From Simiduia curdlanivorans (GTDB taxonomy: Bacteria; Pseudomonadota; Gammaproteobacteria; Pseudomonadales; Cellvibrionaceae): 64,000 bases of DNA. The position numbers were made by a program, and so were the translations under genes. The notes beneath the pieces are model-generated. The model did no database searches, was not told where the DNA came from, and saw only the letters and a list, made by a program, of their open reading frames with translations. Below, in pieces: positions 33,846-42,882 of the stretch. Where the stretch lies: NCBI RefSeq assembly GCF_030409605.1, contig NZ_JAUFQG010000004.1:3025001-3089000 (forward strand), given 5' to 3'. The first letter of the stretch is position 1. Each line of letters opens with the position of its first letter.

Positions 33846-36023
33846 ATGACAAATAGAATTCAGAAGGGTGGTTTGCAGGTTGCCGAGAGCCTTTATCGTT
33901 TAGTCGAAGAGCAAATAGCGCCGGGTACCGGCGTAAGCCCCGAAGCCTTTTGGTCTTCACTTGAATCTATTCTTGCCGATTTCATGCCGCGCAATGAAGC
34001 CTTACTCAAGGTGCGCGATGATTTGCAGGGGCAAATCGACAAGTGGCATAGCGCGAATCATGGCCCGATCAAAGATATGGCGGCCTACAAAAGCTTTTTA
34101 ACCGACATCGGCTATTTGTTGCCTGAGCCTGCAGATTTTTCAATAAGCACCGCCAATGTGGATGAGGAAATTGGCACTCAAGCGGGGCCGCAGCTGGTTG
34201 TTCCGGTAAAGAACGCGCGTTTTGCGCTCAATGCCGCTAATGCGCGTTGGGGCAGCTTGTACGATGCACTTTACGGCACAAATGCCATAAGCGAAGACGG
34301 TGGCGCGGAGAAAGCTGGTGTTTACAACCCTGTGCGTGGAGCCAAAGTTATAGCTTTTGCGAAAGCGCATTTAGATCAAGCTGCGCCACTGGCAGCCGGT
34401 AGCCATGCGGATGTTGTGTTATATAAAGTAAGCTTTGGTGAGCTTCGCGCGGAACTCAAGAATGGTGCCGAAGCAGGGCTTCAAAGTGCGGAAAAATTTG
34501 TTGGCTTCCGCGGCCCGGAATCGACGCCGTCCGCGATTTTATTGAAAAATAACGGCCTCCATATTGAAATTCAAATTGATCGCCAAGCTGAAATTGGAAA
34601 AACCGATCTCGCCGGCGTGCAGGATTTGCTGGTTGAGGCAGCGGTAACTACCATTATGGACTGCGAAGATTCTGTCGCAGCCGTCGATGCCGAAGATAAA
34701 GTTGAAGTTTACGCCAACTGGTTGGGTTTGATGAAAGGGGATCTAGAGGATTCATTTTCTAAAAATGGCAAAACTGTAACCCGTAAGCTCAATGAAGATC
34801 GTAGCTACACTGCCGCCAAAGGCGGTGAGCTGGTGTTGCACGGCCGCAGTCTTTTGTTTATTCGCAATGTTGGCCATTTAATGACTACCGACGCGGTGTT
34901 GACGGCTGAGGGCAAAGAAATTCCCGAGGGTATTCTGGACGGCTTAGTGACTGTTTTGGCTGCTAAGCACGATGTGTTGAACCAAGGTATTGTGAGTAAT
35001 TCCCGCACCGGCAGTATTTATATCGTTAAGCCTAAAATGCATGGCCCAGCGGAAGTGACTTTTACCTGTGATCTGTTTGCTCGTATTGAAAAAGCCTTAG
35101 GTCTAGCACCGCTGACATTAAAAGTTGGCATCATGGATGAAGAGCGTCGCACCACCGTAAATTTGAAAGCCTGCATCGCCGCGGCAAAAGATCGTGTCGC
35201 GTTTATTAACACCGGCTTTTTAGATCGCACGGGTGATGAAATGCACACCAGCATGCTCGCAGGCGCTTTTGTTCCCAAAGCGAAAATGAAGCAGCAGGCT
35301 TGGATTGCCGCTTACGAAGATGCCAATGTTGATATTGGCCTGGCCTGTGGCTTGGCTGGTAAAGCGCAAATTGGCAAGGGCATGTGGGCCATGCCGGATG
35401 AAATGGCGGCCATGCTGGAGCAAAAGGTTGCGCATCCATTATCCGGTGCCAATACGGCGTGGGTGCCTTCGCCTAACGGTGCGACTTTACACTCAGTGCA
35501 TTATCACCGAGTGAATGTTCAGGCGCGCCAGCAAGAGCTGTTAACGCGCCAGCAGGCGAGTCTTGACGATATTCTTACCATTCCCGTTATGGAAGATCCC
35601 AGTGCGCTAAGCGCGCAAGATATTCAACAGGAATTGGATAATAATGCGCAAGGTATCTTGGGCTACGTGGTTCGCTGGATTGACCAGGGCGTTGGTTGCT
35701 CCAAGGTGCCAGACATCAACAATATCGGTTTGATGGAAGATCGCGCCACGCTCAGAATTTCCAGCCAGCACATTGCTAATTGGCTGCATCACGGCGTTTG
35801 CACTAAAGCTCAGGTAGAGGAAACCTTTGCCCGTATGGCCGCCATCGTAGATAAGCAAAATGCGGGAGACAAAGACTATGTGCCGATGGCGCCGTCTTTG
35901 ACCTCCAGCGTCGCCTTTAAAGCGGCATCTGACTTGGTGTTTAAAGGCTTAGCGCAGCCCAACGGTTATACCGAACCCTTGTTACACAGCTACAGACGTC
36001 AACTTAAGCAAACGCCCGCTTAA
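33846..36023 (+). CDS. glcB: Malate synthase G
   Basis: Second shunt enzyme: glyoxylate plus acetyl-CoA to malate. The protein has the large monomeric G-type layout. Landmarks are MDCEDSVAAVDAEDKVEVY, the LKVGIMDEERRTTVNL strand and GMWAMPDEMAAML. The catalytic region and the C-terminal cap are present. The frame is open from 33762, but ATG 33846, with GAGAGG just upstream, gives 725 residues, the normal size. It is transcribed in the same direction as the LysR gene, 151 bases downstream, and has its own terminator. Confidence 0.96.
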   Translation: MTNRIQKGGLQVAESLYRLVEEQIAPGTGVSPEAFWSSLESILADFMPRNEALLKVRDDLQGQIDKWHSANHGPIKDMAAYKSFLTDIGYLLPEPADFSISTANVDEEIGTQAGPQLVVPVKNARFALNAANARWGSLYDALYGTNAISEDGGAEKAGVYNPVRGAKVIAFAKAHLDQAAPLAAGSHADVVLYKVSFGELRAELKNGAEAGLQSAEKFVGFRGPESTPSAILLKNNGLHIEIQIDRQAEIGKTDLAGVQDLLVEAAVTTIMDCEDSVAAVDAEDKVEVYANWLGLMKGDLEDSFSKNGKTVTRKLNEDRSYTAAKGGELVLHGRSLLFIRNVGHLMTTDAVLTAEGKEIPEGILDGLVTVLAAKHDVLNQGIVSNSRTGSIYIVKPKMHGPAEVTFTCDLFARIEKALGLAPLTLKVGIMDEERRTTVNLKACIAAAKDRVAFINTGFLDRTGDEMHTSMLAGAFVPKAKMKQQAWIAAYEDANVDIGLACGLAGKAQIGKGMWAMPDEMAAMLEQKVAHPLSGANTAWVPSPNGATLHSVHYHRVNVQARQQELLTRQQASLDDILTIPVMEDPSALSAQDIQQELDNNAQGILGYVVRWIDQGVGCSKVPDINNIGLMEDRATLRISSQHIANWLHHGVCTKAQVEETFARMAAIVDKQNAGDKDYVPMAPSLTSSVAFKAASDLVFKGLAQPNGYTEPLLHSYRRQLKQTPA

Positions 36024-36060
36024 AAAGCCGTAGTTTATATCCGCTACCATCTGTAAACAA

Positions 36061-36086
36061 AAAAGGCTCCGTTTGGAGCCTTTTTT
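36061..36086. terminator. Rho-independent terminator after glcB
   Basis: AAAAGGCTCC-GTTT-GGAGCCTTTT is a clean stem-loop followed by T residues. The symmetrical A and T flanks allow use by both glcB and the convergent secretin-like gene. Confidence 0.88.
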
Positions 36087-36091
36087 GTTTG

Positions 36092-36898
36092 TTAGAATTT
36101 ATCCACTTTGATGAAAATGCTGGTATCAGTGGCTTGGTTTGACGTCTGGTAGCGCGCGATGCCGCGCTCGTCTGACGAGTTACTGGCTTGAATTCCGCCC
36201 ACCTGAATCCATTCGCCGAGACGTGCGTTTATTTGTGTGCGCAGGGATTGGGTGTCGATATTGCGGCCATCAACAGCGTTTGCCTCTTGTGTTAAATCCA
36301 GTATGACTTGCCCGTTGCGCAAGCGCGCAATAACGCTAATGCCACTGGTGACCGGTTGGTAGTAATCACTCGTTGCTACACCGCCGACAACCCCGTAGCG
36401 AGATTGAACCGGGACTTGCTGGCCCGATTGCAGGAATACGCGTTCGCCTTCGAGGGCGCGTAATTGATAGCTGCTTTCACCGCTGCCCCAGCCAGTTGAC
36501 TTGTGCACGGTCACTGTTTGCTCGGTCGGGATGGGTTTGCCGTCGACGCGAATTCTACCCGTGGTTATATTTCCCTGTGTGCTTAGGCCGCCAGAGCCTC
36601 CTTGATTGCTTTTTGATTGGCGCACGCTAATAAGTAGCTGCTGTACGGGGGCGTCAAGTTCATCTACGAGCAGTGCAATTTGTTGAAAGTTAGCTGGCGT
36701 AGTTTTTAGAATGAGTTTGTTGCCCGAGGTGGAAATGTGCCCACCAGACTCGATGAGTGGAATGAGTGTGTCCACTAAAGATTCTGGGCTGCGGTGTTTA
36801 ATTGGCAATGTGTAGATGACAAAACCGTCAGCCGCATAGGCGCTTGGCATTCCAACCCATAGCGCTAACGACAGGAGGGGCGTAATTATGCGTTTCAT
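36092..36898 (-). CDS. Truncated secretin-like periplasmic protein
   Basis: The signal peptide ends near PSAYAA. Next comes a secretin N-type domain (VIYTLPIKHRSPESLVDTLI through LLVDELDAP), the short repeat module used in type II/III secretins. The remaining 160 residues contain strands resembling the start of a secretin pore domain, but there is no full barrel region. At 268 residues it is far too short for an outer-membrane secretin. The ATG at 36898 has GAGG seven bases upstream and is preferred over one four codons earlier. The next gene upstream ends its frame 16 bases away, so they probably form an operon. The function is unknown. Confidence 0.7.
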   Translation of the reverse strand: MKRIITPLLSLALWVGMPSAYAADGFVIYTLPIKHRSPESLVDTLIPLIESGGHISTSGNKLILKTTPANFQQIALLVDELDAPVQQLLISVRQSKSNQGGSGGLSTQGNITTGRIRVDGKPIPTEQTVTVHKSTGWGSGESSYQLRALEGERVFLQSGQQVPVQSRYGVVGGVATSDYYQPVTSGISVIARLRNGQVILDLTQEANAVDGRNIDTQSLRTQINARLGEWIQVGGIQASNSSDERGIARYQTSNQATDTSIFIKVDKF

Positions 36899-36914
36899 GA
36901 TTTGCCTCATCGTC

Positions 36915-37451
36915 TTAGATACCTAATCGTTGCAATTCCATCACTGGCTCGCCGTATTGCCAAAGGTAGTCAAATTTATGGCCAAATTCCTTGGCGTTGG
37001 CTCTATCTTCGAAATTAACAAAACCTTTCCACTCTAGCGAACTGTGTTGCAGTAAAATTTTGCTGTCATCGCCAATCATAAAGGCTCGATCCAGCTTTTG
37101 AATGTTTTCAGGGTCAAAGTCCTTTGGCAATACACGCAACTTCATTTTGTCGCTTAGGCGTTTTTGCAGTCCGATCAGTGGATGATAAGTCTCTATAATA
37201 GGTTGCGCATTCTGAACCAGTATTTCGATAAGACTGCGTCTAGAGCTGCGCGCAAAGCTGGAGCAGGCATCGACAAATAGCTCGTTGGCATAAAGGTCTG
37301 GCGTTAGGTCGGGGCTGTAAATCCGTAACTTGGCACGACACTGGCTTGCGAGCTGGCTGCCAAATGCTGTGAAGGCGGAGAGTTCTTCAAGAATTAGCAG
37401 CCCTTGGGTAGTTGGTGCGGGATTGACGCCATTTAGTTCAAATTGATCCAT
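36915..37451 (-). CDS. Conserved hypothetical protein, possibly DUF7931-like
   Basis: Soluble 178-residue protein with no signal peptide. The motifs LRIYSPDLTPDLY and RAFMIGDDSKILLQH resemble a phospholipase D-like fold, but no HxKxxxxD motif is present. In pseudomonads a related domain is found near RoxA and a GNAT acetyltransferase; here no acetyltransferase is attached. The family name is a recollection and may be wrong. It is upstream of the secretin-like gene in the same direction. Confidence 0.6.
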   Translation of the reverse strand: MDQFELNGVNPAPTTQGLLILEELSAFTAFGSQLASQCRAKLRIYSPDLTPDLYANELFVDACSSFARSSRRSLIEILVQNAQPIIETYHPLIGLQKRLSDKMKLRVLPKDFDPENIQKLDRAFMIGDDSKILLQHSSLEWKGFVNFEDRANAKEFGHKFDYLWQYGEPVMELQRLGI

Positions 37452-37527
37452 GGGTTTTACTCCTTCAAGGTGAGTGCCTTGAACCTTTTTAACCTATATT
37501 AGGCACCTTATCACACAATATTCTTAA

Positions 37528-37789
37528 GGCACCTCTGAATAACTCCGGTACCTCTCTGGCTTGCAGCAATTTTTGTGACCGCGGCGCTGCCTCGAAGGCA
37601 TACCGGGGTCTGTCGAGAAGTTGCAACAAAGCGCACGGAAATTGCTGCAAGCCTCGAAGAGCGTGGCCTGGGGCCGTATCCGCGGCGTTGGTATTCTTGC
37701 TAAGGGCTAGGGCCATTAACTGCGAATCCCGCCTTGCGGCTAACAGCTCCAGGCCGCGCAGAGTGGTACCGGAGTTATTCAGAGGTGCC
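37528..37789. mobile_element. 262-bp MITE-like element with perfect 25-bp terminal inverted repeats
   Basis: The ends are perfect inverted repeats of 25 bases: GGCACCTCTGAATAAC... at 37528-37552 and its complement at 37765-37789. TTAA directly flanks both sides, as a 4-bp target duplication would. A second perfect 15-bp inverted repeat lies inside (37558-37572 and 37639-37653). No transposase is encoded, so it would need a full-length IS in trans. The TTAA target fits the YTAR preference recalled for IS5-subgroup elements; the parent IS is not identified. The rest of the 37452-37968 gap shows no supported gene. Confidence 0.8.
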
Positions 37790-37968
37790 TTAATATCTTC
37801 GCGGACGTTTCTGTGCCAGCGTACATGATTGCGCCGTGGCTTGAGTGAGGGGCGAGGCACAGTAAGGCGTTAGCTGAAGTGACAGTTTACTGCCGTTTAA
37901 GTGCGGTGAGACGCTTTGTTATCAAGCGCTGCCAGCATAAGCCGGCAGTGATTGGGTGGCTATTGTGC

Positions 37969-39147
37969 TTATTCGTCGTCGAACTCATCGCCACTGGGTT
38001 CAAGCGGATCTTCGAGCCAAAGTGCGCCACTCGCAACTAATGTTAAAAGTAGCCTATGACTATCTGCGTTTGCTCGGTGTTCGTGCCAGTTTGGAATCGC
38101 TCTGTTGTTGGCGAGTTCGAAGGCGAGCTCAGGTCCGCAATGGTAGGATTTACCATTCACGAAAAGTATTGTCTGGTGGCAGGCGAAGCGTGCATCCGGG
38201 GCCTGAAATAAAGCACCGTCATGTTCAACTAGCTCAGCCTGTGCTTGGGCTATATCGTCCTTGCTCGGTTGGTTTACTTGACCGGCGTCGGGATCGTACT
38301 TTGGCTCGGTCATGTATTTTCCAAACCACTGGGCGAGCTGTGCTGGATTGTTCAAATGGGATTGGATTATGTGGCCTAGGGTTTCGATGGTTTTAGTGTC
38401 GATGACGCCAGGCGTGCTGCTGGTTTGAATAGCGCTGTCTTGATAGCGCAAATGGTCGGGTAGCGATTGACAAACCTCTGCGGCGAAATCATCGATTATT
38501 TCCGCGTGCGAAGGTGCCCTGAACCCAACTGAATAGGTCATGCATTCGCCTTCTGCAATGCCCCAGTGTGCAATTTGTGGTGGCACGTAAAGTATGTCGC
38601 CAGGCTCTAGAATAAATTCCTCGCGGCAGTCGAAGTCGCGCAATATATTCAGCGGCGTACCTTCAACTTTTTCACTGTTTTCATCACAAGTTTGACCCAG
38701 CTGCCAGCGGCGCTTACCAAAACCTTGAATTAAAAACACGTCGTAGAAATCGAAATGGGGGCCAACGCTACTGCCGTCGGGTGCGTAACTGACCATAATG
38801 TCATCGAGACGCCAGTTGGGCAAAAATCGAAACTGGTCGAGTAGGGCTGTGACTTCCGGTACCCAATGATCGACAGCTTGTACCAGTAGCGTCCACCCGG
38901 TATCGGGTAGCTGGTTAAAATCCTCTTCGCTAAATGGGCCTGCTTTAAGCTGCCAAGGTTTGCCATCGTCTAGCTCGAGTACGAGGCGCGACTCCACGTC
39001 TTCTTCCAATGCAAGGCCTGCTAATTCGTCGGGGAATAGTGGGTTTTCCCAATTGGCTAAGCCATTGCGGATGAGGCAGGGCTTTTTCTGCCAATAATTT
39101 TCGAAGAAATCGCTCAGCGATATTTCACCTAGTTGGGTCAGTGCCAT
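37969..39147 (-). CDS. roxA: Ribosomal protein uL16 3-hydroxylase RoxA (YcfD), JmjC cupin
   Basis: Fe(II)/2-oxoglutarate oxygenase that hydroxylates an arginine of ribosomal protein uL16. The iron ligands are His131 and Asp133 (PHFDFYDVF) and His194 (PQIAHWG). The 2-oxoglutarate pocket lies in FGKRRWQLGQ. A winged-helix C-terminal region follows. The length of 392 matches the family. It is the last gene of the purB-side transcription unit but is separated from purB by a terminator. The same neighbourhood is found in Pseudomonas. Confidence 0.92.
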   Translation of the reverse strand: MALTQLGEISLSDFFENYWQKKPCLIRNGLANWENPLFPDELAGLALEEDVESRLVLELDDGKPWQLKAGPFSEEDFNQLPDTGWTLLVQAVDHWVPEVTALLDQFRFLPNWRLDDIMVSYAPDGSSVGPHFDFYDVFLIQGFGKRRWQLGQTCDENSEKVEGTPLNILRDFDCREEFILEPGDILYVPPQIAHWGIAEGECMTYSVGFRAPSHAEIIDDFAAEVCQSLPDHLRYQDSAIQTSSTPGVIDTKTIETLGHIIQSHLNNPAQLAQWFGKYMTEPKYDPDAGQVNQPSKDDIAQAQAELVEHDGALFQAPDARFACHQTILFVNGKSYHCGPELAFELANNRAIPNWHEHRANADSHRLLLTLVASGALWLEDPLEPSGDEFDDE

Positions 39148-39169
39148 ATGTCTCTACTCGCTCAAGGGG

Positions 39170-39203
39170 GAATTAAAAACGGCAGCCGTAGCTGCCGTTT
39201 TTG
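39170..39203 (-). terminator. Terminator between purB and roxA
   Basis: Read on the minus strand, GGCAGC-TACG-GCTGCC is followed by GTTTTTAATT directly after the purB stop. Readthrough or a separate promoter is needed for roxA. Confidence 0.8.
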
Positions 39204-40568
39204 TTACAGGTCTTTCGCCTGTTGAACTGCACTGCCGATATAATTATGTGGCGTTAAGGCCCGCATAACCACCTTGGCTTCCTCTGGTACGTCGAGGGTT
39301 TCTACGAAATCCAAAATAACCTGTTTTGAAATTGTCTGGCCGCGGGTTAGTGCTTTCAGTTTTTCATAAGGTTCGGGTACATCATAGCGGCGCATGATAG
39401 TTTGAATCGGCTCGGCCAAAACCTCCCAGGCATTGTCCAGATCTGCATCTAAACGCGCACGGTTAATTTCTAGTTTACTAATGCCTTTTAACGTGGAGGC
39501 AAAAGCAATGGCGCAGTAGCCGAAGCCAACACCCATATTGCGAAGTACGGTGGAGTCGGTCAAATCTCGCTGCCAGCGCGACAGGGGAAGTTTTGCAGCA
39601 AGGTGGTTGAACACAGCATTTGCTATCCCCAGATTGCCTTCCGAATTCTCAAAGTCAATCGGGTTAACTTTATGGGGCATAGTCGATGAGCCCACTTCGC
39701 CGGCAATGGTTTTCTGCTTAAAGTAGCCTAACGATATGTAGCCCCATACATCGCGATCAAAATCGATGATGATGGTGTTGAAGCGGGCGATGGCATCAAA
39801 CATTTCGGCAATGTAATCGTGCGGTTCGATTTGTGTTGTGTAGGGGTTAAAGCTCAAGCCTAAACTTTCGACAAACTGCTGCGCATTGGCTGCCCAGTCG
39901 ATATCTGGGTAGGCCGACAAGTGGGCGTTGTAGTTACCGACAGCGCCGTTAATTTTACCCAATAATTCCACCGCCGAAATACTTTTAATTTGACGCCTTA
40001 AGCGCGCCACCACGTTGGCCATTTCTTTGCCGACTGTGGTTGGCGATGCCGTTTGCCCATGGGTGCGCGACAGCATTGGGTCGGCAGCAAAGTCTTTGGC
40101 GAGCCTGGCGATGGCAGCTTCTACCTCAGACATCTGCTGAACGAGTAGATCTCTACCTCGGCTCAGCATCAACCCATGAGATAAATTATTGATGTCTTCT
40201 GAGGTGCAGGCGAAATGAACGAACTCTTTGATTTTCGCGAGCTCTGCGTTGTCGCCGAATTTTTCTTTAATGAAGTACTCAACTGCTTTAACGTCGTGGT
40301 TGGTGGTTGCCTCGATGGCTTTAACGCGAAGCGCGTCAGCTTCACTGAAGTCGTCTACGATATTGTTAAGTAGAGCGTTGGTGGCATCGCTGAAAGGGTT
40401 AACTTCGATAACGCCTGGGTGGTTAGCGAGCTGCTGGAGCCAGCGAATTTCTACTTCTACGCGGCACTTAATCAGACCGAATTCGCTGAAAATGGCGCGA
40501 TAATCTGAGGTTTTGCTTCCGTAGCGGCCGTCGATGGGGGAAACGGCCGTCAGCGCAGACAATTCCAT
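39204..40568 (-). CDS. purB: Adenylosuccinate lyase
   Basis: Catalyses two fumarate-releasing steps of purine synthesis. The fumarase/lyase signature SSTMPHKVNPIDFEN is present near residue 293, with the catalytic HGQTASPTTVGKE region. The length of 454 is that of the E. coli-type enzyme. It lies downstream of hflD in a rluE-nudJ-mnmA-hflD-purB run, the usual gammaproteobacterial order. Confidence 0.97.
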   Translation of the reverse strand: MELSALTAVSPIDGRYGSKTSDYRAIFSEFGLIKCRVEVEIRWLQQLANHPGVIEVNPFSDATNALLNNIVDDFSEADALRVKAIEATTNHDVKAVEYFIKEKFGDNAELAKIKEFVHFACTSEDINNLSHGLMLSRGRDLLVQQMSEVEAAIARLAKDFAADPMLSRTHGQTASPTTVGKEMANVVARLRRQIKSISAVELLGKINGAVGNYNAHLSAYPDIDWAANAQQFVESLGLSFNPYTTQIEPHDYIAEMFDAIARFNTIIIDFDRDVWGYISLGYFKQKTIAGEVGSSTMPHKVNPIDFENSEGNLGIANAVFNHLAAKLPLSRWQRDLTDSTVLRNMGVGFGYCAIAFASTLKGISKLEINRARLDADLDNAWEVLAEPIQTIMRRYDVPEPYEKLKALTRGQTISKQVILDFVETLDVPEEAKVVMRALTPHNYIGSAVQQAKDL

Positions 40569-40641
40569 GGGGTAAGCTCCGAGTGGTTTGAAAATTCAGG
40601 GGGCAGAATCTTACCTGATTTCAGCCCTAATGGCAGCTAAA

Positions 40642-41301
40642 TCAGTCCGATTTACTGGGGTTTTTCCGAATTTCATAGAGTTGTGCTTCGGCCGATGCCA
40701 ACAATTTGCGCCGGCTCAACAAAAACTGCCAGCGATTTCCGCCCATTTGCCGCCAGAGGGTTGCCGAGCGAATACCGGCGAGTAGCAACGCACGTATTTG
40801 ATTAGCAATCCTCGGTTGTTGCAAGTAGGTCATTTCACCCATTACCTGAATTCTGAAATTAAAGGTGCTCAGGGTGTCGGTGTAAAGTGAGGCAAGGTTA
40901 GAAACGAGATTCTCGTGATCGACCCCAAAATGGTCCTTTTGGGTGCGTGCAAGCTCCAAGCGCTGACCGATGGTATTGAGCATGTTGGGTGTTGATACTA
41001 GTTTTTTTTGTAAATACAGCAAGCCGTGTACATAGCGGTCTGTGTGACTGCCTTTTCGTTTGCCTTGCTCTAAAAACTGTATTAGTCCTTCAAAGCCGCT
41101 TTGTAAGCTTTCGCTATAAACGTCTTCCGGGCTTTTTGGGTTTTGAATGAACAGGCTATTGAGCAATACTTGAAAACACTGCTTATCTTTCATGCCTTGG
41201 GTTGCGAGTTTCTCGACTTGAATAGCCGCCTCGAAAATACCCGCCAAGGCTAAGGTTTGGTAATCGATTTTGGATAATTGCTTAACGGCTTCTGAACTCA
41301 T
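40642..41301 (-). CDS. hflD: High frequency lysogenization protein HflD homologue
   Basis: Peripheral membrane protein; in E. coli it binds lambda CII and affects lysogeny. The 219-residue sequence matches the family in length and in the patterns YQTLALAGIFEAAIQVEKLA and QPRIANQIRALLLAGIRSATLW. It starts four bases after the mnmA stop, so the two are translationally linked. It is mostly alpha-helical. Confidence 0.9.
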   Translation of the reverse strand: MSSEAVKQLSKIDYQTLALAGIFEAAIQVEKLATQGMKDKQCFQVLLNSLFIQNPKSPEDVYSESLQSGFEGLIQFLEQGKRKGSHTDRYVHGLLYLQKKLVSTPNMLNTIGQRLELARTQKDHFGVDHENLVSNLASLYTDTLSTFNFRIQVMGEMTYLQQPRIANQIRALLLAGIRSATLWRQMGGNRWQFLLSRRKLLASAEAQLYEIRKNPSKSD

Positions 41302-41305
41302 AATG

Positions 41306-42397
41306 TTATCGATTAAAACTGTAGTTAATGACGGCGCCTCCGAGGCAGGTTTCTTCCAGGTAAAACACGACGTATTGGCCTGGTGTTACCGCTCTTTGCG
41401 GTTGATCAAAGGCTACGCGCAATTTGCCCGAGTCGTCGACGGTGACTTCACAAGCCTGATCGGGTTGACGGTAGCGGGTTTTCGCTTTACAGCGAAGCGG
41501 GAGGCTAGGGGGTGTGTTTATCCAATGGCTCTGATCGGCGATTAAGGTATCCGTGTAAAGTGAGTCGTGATCTGTGCCTTGTGCGACAACTAACGTGTTA
41601 TTAGCAAGATCTTTTTCCACCACAAACCAGGGTTCTTCTGGGTAACCTTTTACGCCACCAATGCCTAAGCCTTGGCGCTGCCCTAAGGTGTAATACATCA
41701 GTCCGTGGTGCTGGCCAATTGTATTGCCGTCAATGACTTTTATTGGACCCGGTTGTGCGGGCAAATATTGCTCTAGAAAATCCTTGAACCGACGCTCGCC
41801 AATAAAGCAAATACCGGTCGAGTCTTTCTTATTATGGGTAATGAGGTTGTGTTTTTCTGCCAGCTTTCGAACCGCAGGTTTCTCTAAGTTTCCAATGGGG
41901 AATAAACTTTTCGAAAACTCAGTTTCACCCACGGCATGCAAAAAGTAGCTTTGATCTTTGTTGTTATCGAGCCCTTTTTTTAGCAAGGTTTGGCCGTTAA
42001 TGGTTTCTCGGCGTGCATAATGGCCTGTGGCAATTAGGTCGGCACCAAGAATTTCTGCATACTCCAAAAATACTTTAAATTTTATCTCGCGATTACACAG
42101 AATGTCGGGATTTGGCGTGCGCCCAGCTTTGTATTCGGCTAGGAAGTGTTCGAAAACATTATCCCAGTACTCGGCGGCAAAGTTGGCGGTGTGAAGCTGA
42201 ATGCCGAGCCTGTCACACACAGATTGAGCATCGGCTAGATCGGCAATGGCGGTACAGTATTCAGAGCCGTCGTCTTCATCCCAATTCTTCATAAACAAGC
42301 CTTCCACCTGATAGCCTTGCTCGATAAGTAGGAGCGCAGATACGGATGAGTCAACGCCGCCAGACATACCGACGATGACTTTTTGAGCTGGGTTCAT
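41306..42397 (-). CDS. mnmA: tRNA-specific 2-thiouridylase MnmA
   Basis: Thiolates U34 of tRNA Lys, Glu and Gln. The PP-loop GMSGGVDSSVSA is at about 10-21. The catalytic cysteines are Cys101 in ILCNREIKF and the one in STGICFIGE (about residue 196). The conserved GHYAR region is also present. The length of 363 is typical. It lies between nudJ and hflD. Confidence 0.97.
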   Translation of the reverse strand: MNPAQKVIVGMSGGVDSSVSALLLIEQGYQVEGLFMKNWDEDDGSEYCTAIADLADAQSVCDRLGIQLHTANFAAEYWDNVFEHFLAEYKAGRTPNPDILCNREIKFKVFLEYAEILGADLIATGHYARRETINGQTLLKKGLDNNKDQSYFLHAVGETEFSKSLFPIGNLEKPAVRKLAEKHNLITHNKKDSTGICFIGERRFKDFLEQYLPAQPGPIKVIDGNTIGQHHGLMYYTLGQRQGLGIGGVKGYPEEPWFVVEKDLANNTLVVAQGTDHDSLYTDTLIADQSHWINTPPSLPLRCKAKTRYRQPDQACEVTVDDSGKLRVAFDQPQRAVTPGQYVVFYLEETCLGGAVINYSFNR

Positions 42398-42429
42398 GAT
42401 AACTACCTTAAATTCGAAGGGCGCCGATT

Positions 42430-42882
42430 TTACCTGTGCAAGGTACCAAGCTCCAGTGATTGTGCGCCATGCTTGATATATTGATCGAGGACATCGGCGA
42501 CGAGTGGGCTACGCCACGCTGCTTTTTGCTGCTCTAACTCCTCACGCGAAAGCCAGATAGGTTCAATAATGTCTGGGTCTAGCCTCGCCCCGGGAACCTG
42601 CTTTGCATCCTTTGCGCTAAAAGTGGCACGGAAATAAGTGGTGCCGTTGCTGGGTGCGGTATAGCTGGATAAGCTGACGAATCCTGCCAGAGTCACCTTA
42701 TAACCTGTTTCCTCAAGGGTTTCTCGACATGCAGCCTGGGCCAAGGATTCTCCGGCTTCCACATGCCCCGCGGGTTGATTAATGCGGATACCTTGGTCCG
42801 TATTTTCACGCACGAAAAGGTATTTACCGTCCTGTTCGAGAATGACGGCAACAGTGATATGAGGAGCCCAGTAATTATCCAT
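42430..42882 (-). CDS. nudJ: Nudix phosphatase NudJ
   Basis: Nudix hydrolase acting on HMP-PP and nucleoside di/triphosphates in E. coli. The Nudix box is complete (G-x5-E-x7-R-E-x2-E-E-x-G), beginning at GHVEAGESLAQAACRETLEE. The N-terminus WAPHITVAVILEQDGKYLFV matches NudJ. The length is 150. Its ATG lies inside the 3' end of rluE, an 8-base overlap. Confidence 0.92.
   Translation of the reverse strand: MDNYWAPHITVAVILEQDGKYLFVRENTDQGIRINQPAGHVEAGESLAQAACRETLEETGYKVTLAGFVSLSSYTAPSNGTTYFRATFSAKDAKQVPGARLDPDIIEPIWLSREELEQQKAAWRSPLVADVLDQYIKHGAQSLELGTLHR

Noticed and set aside
37489..37860. Open frame of 123 residues on the minus strand across the MITE-like element
   Set aside because: It spans both terminal repeats and inner hairpin arms; its sequence is the by-product of the repeat and it has no recognisable domain.
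37956..38396. Plus-strand frame of 146 residues opposite roxA
   Set aside because: It lies wholly antisense to a well-supported oxygenase gene and is rich in Arg and Ser as shadow frames usually are.
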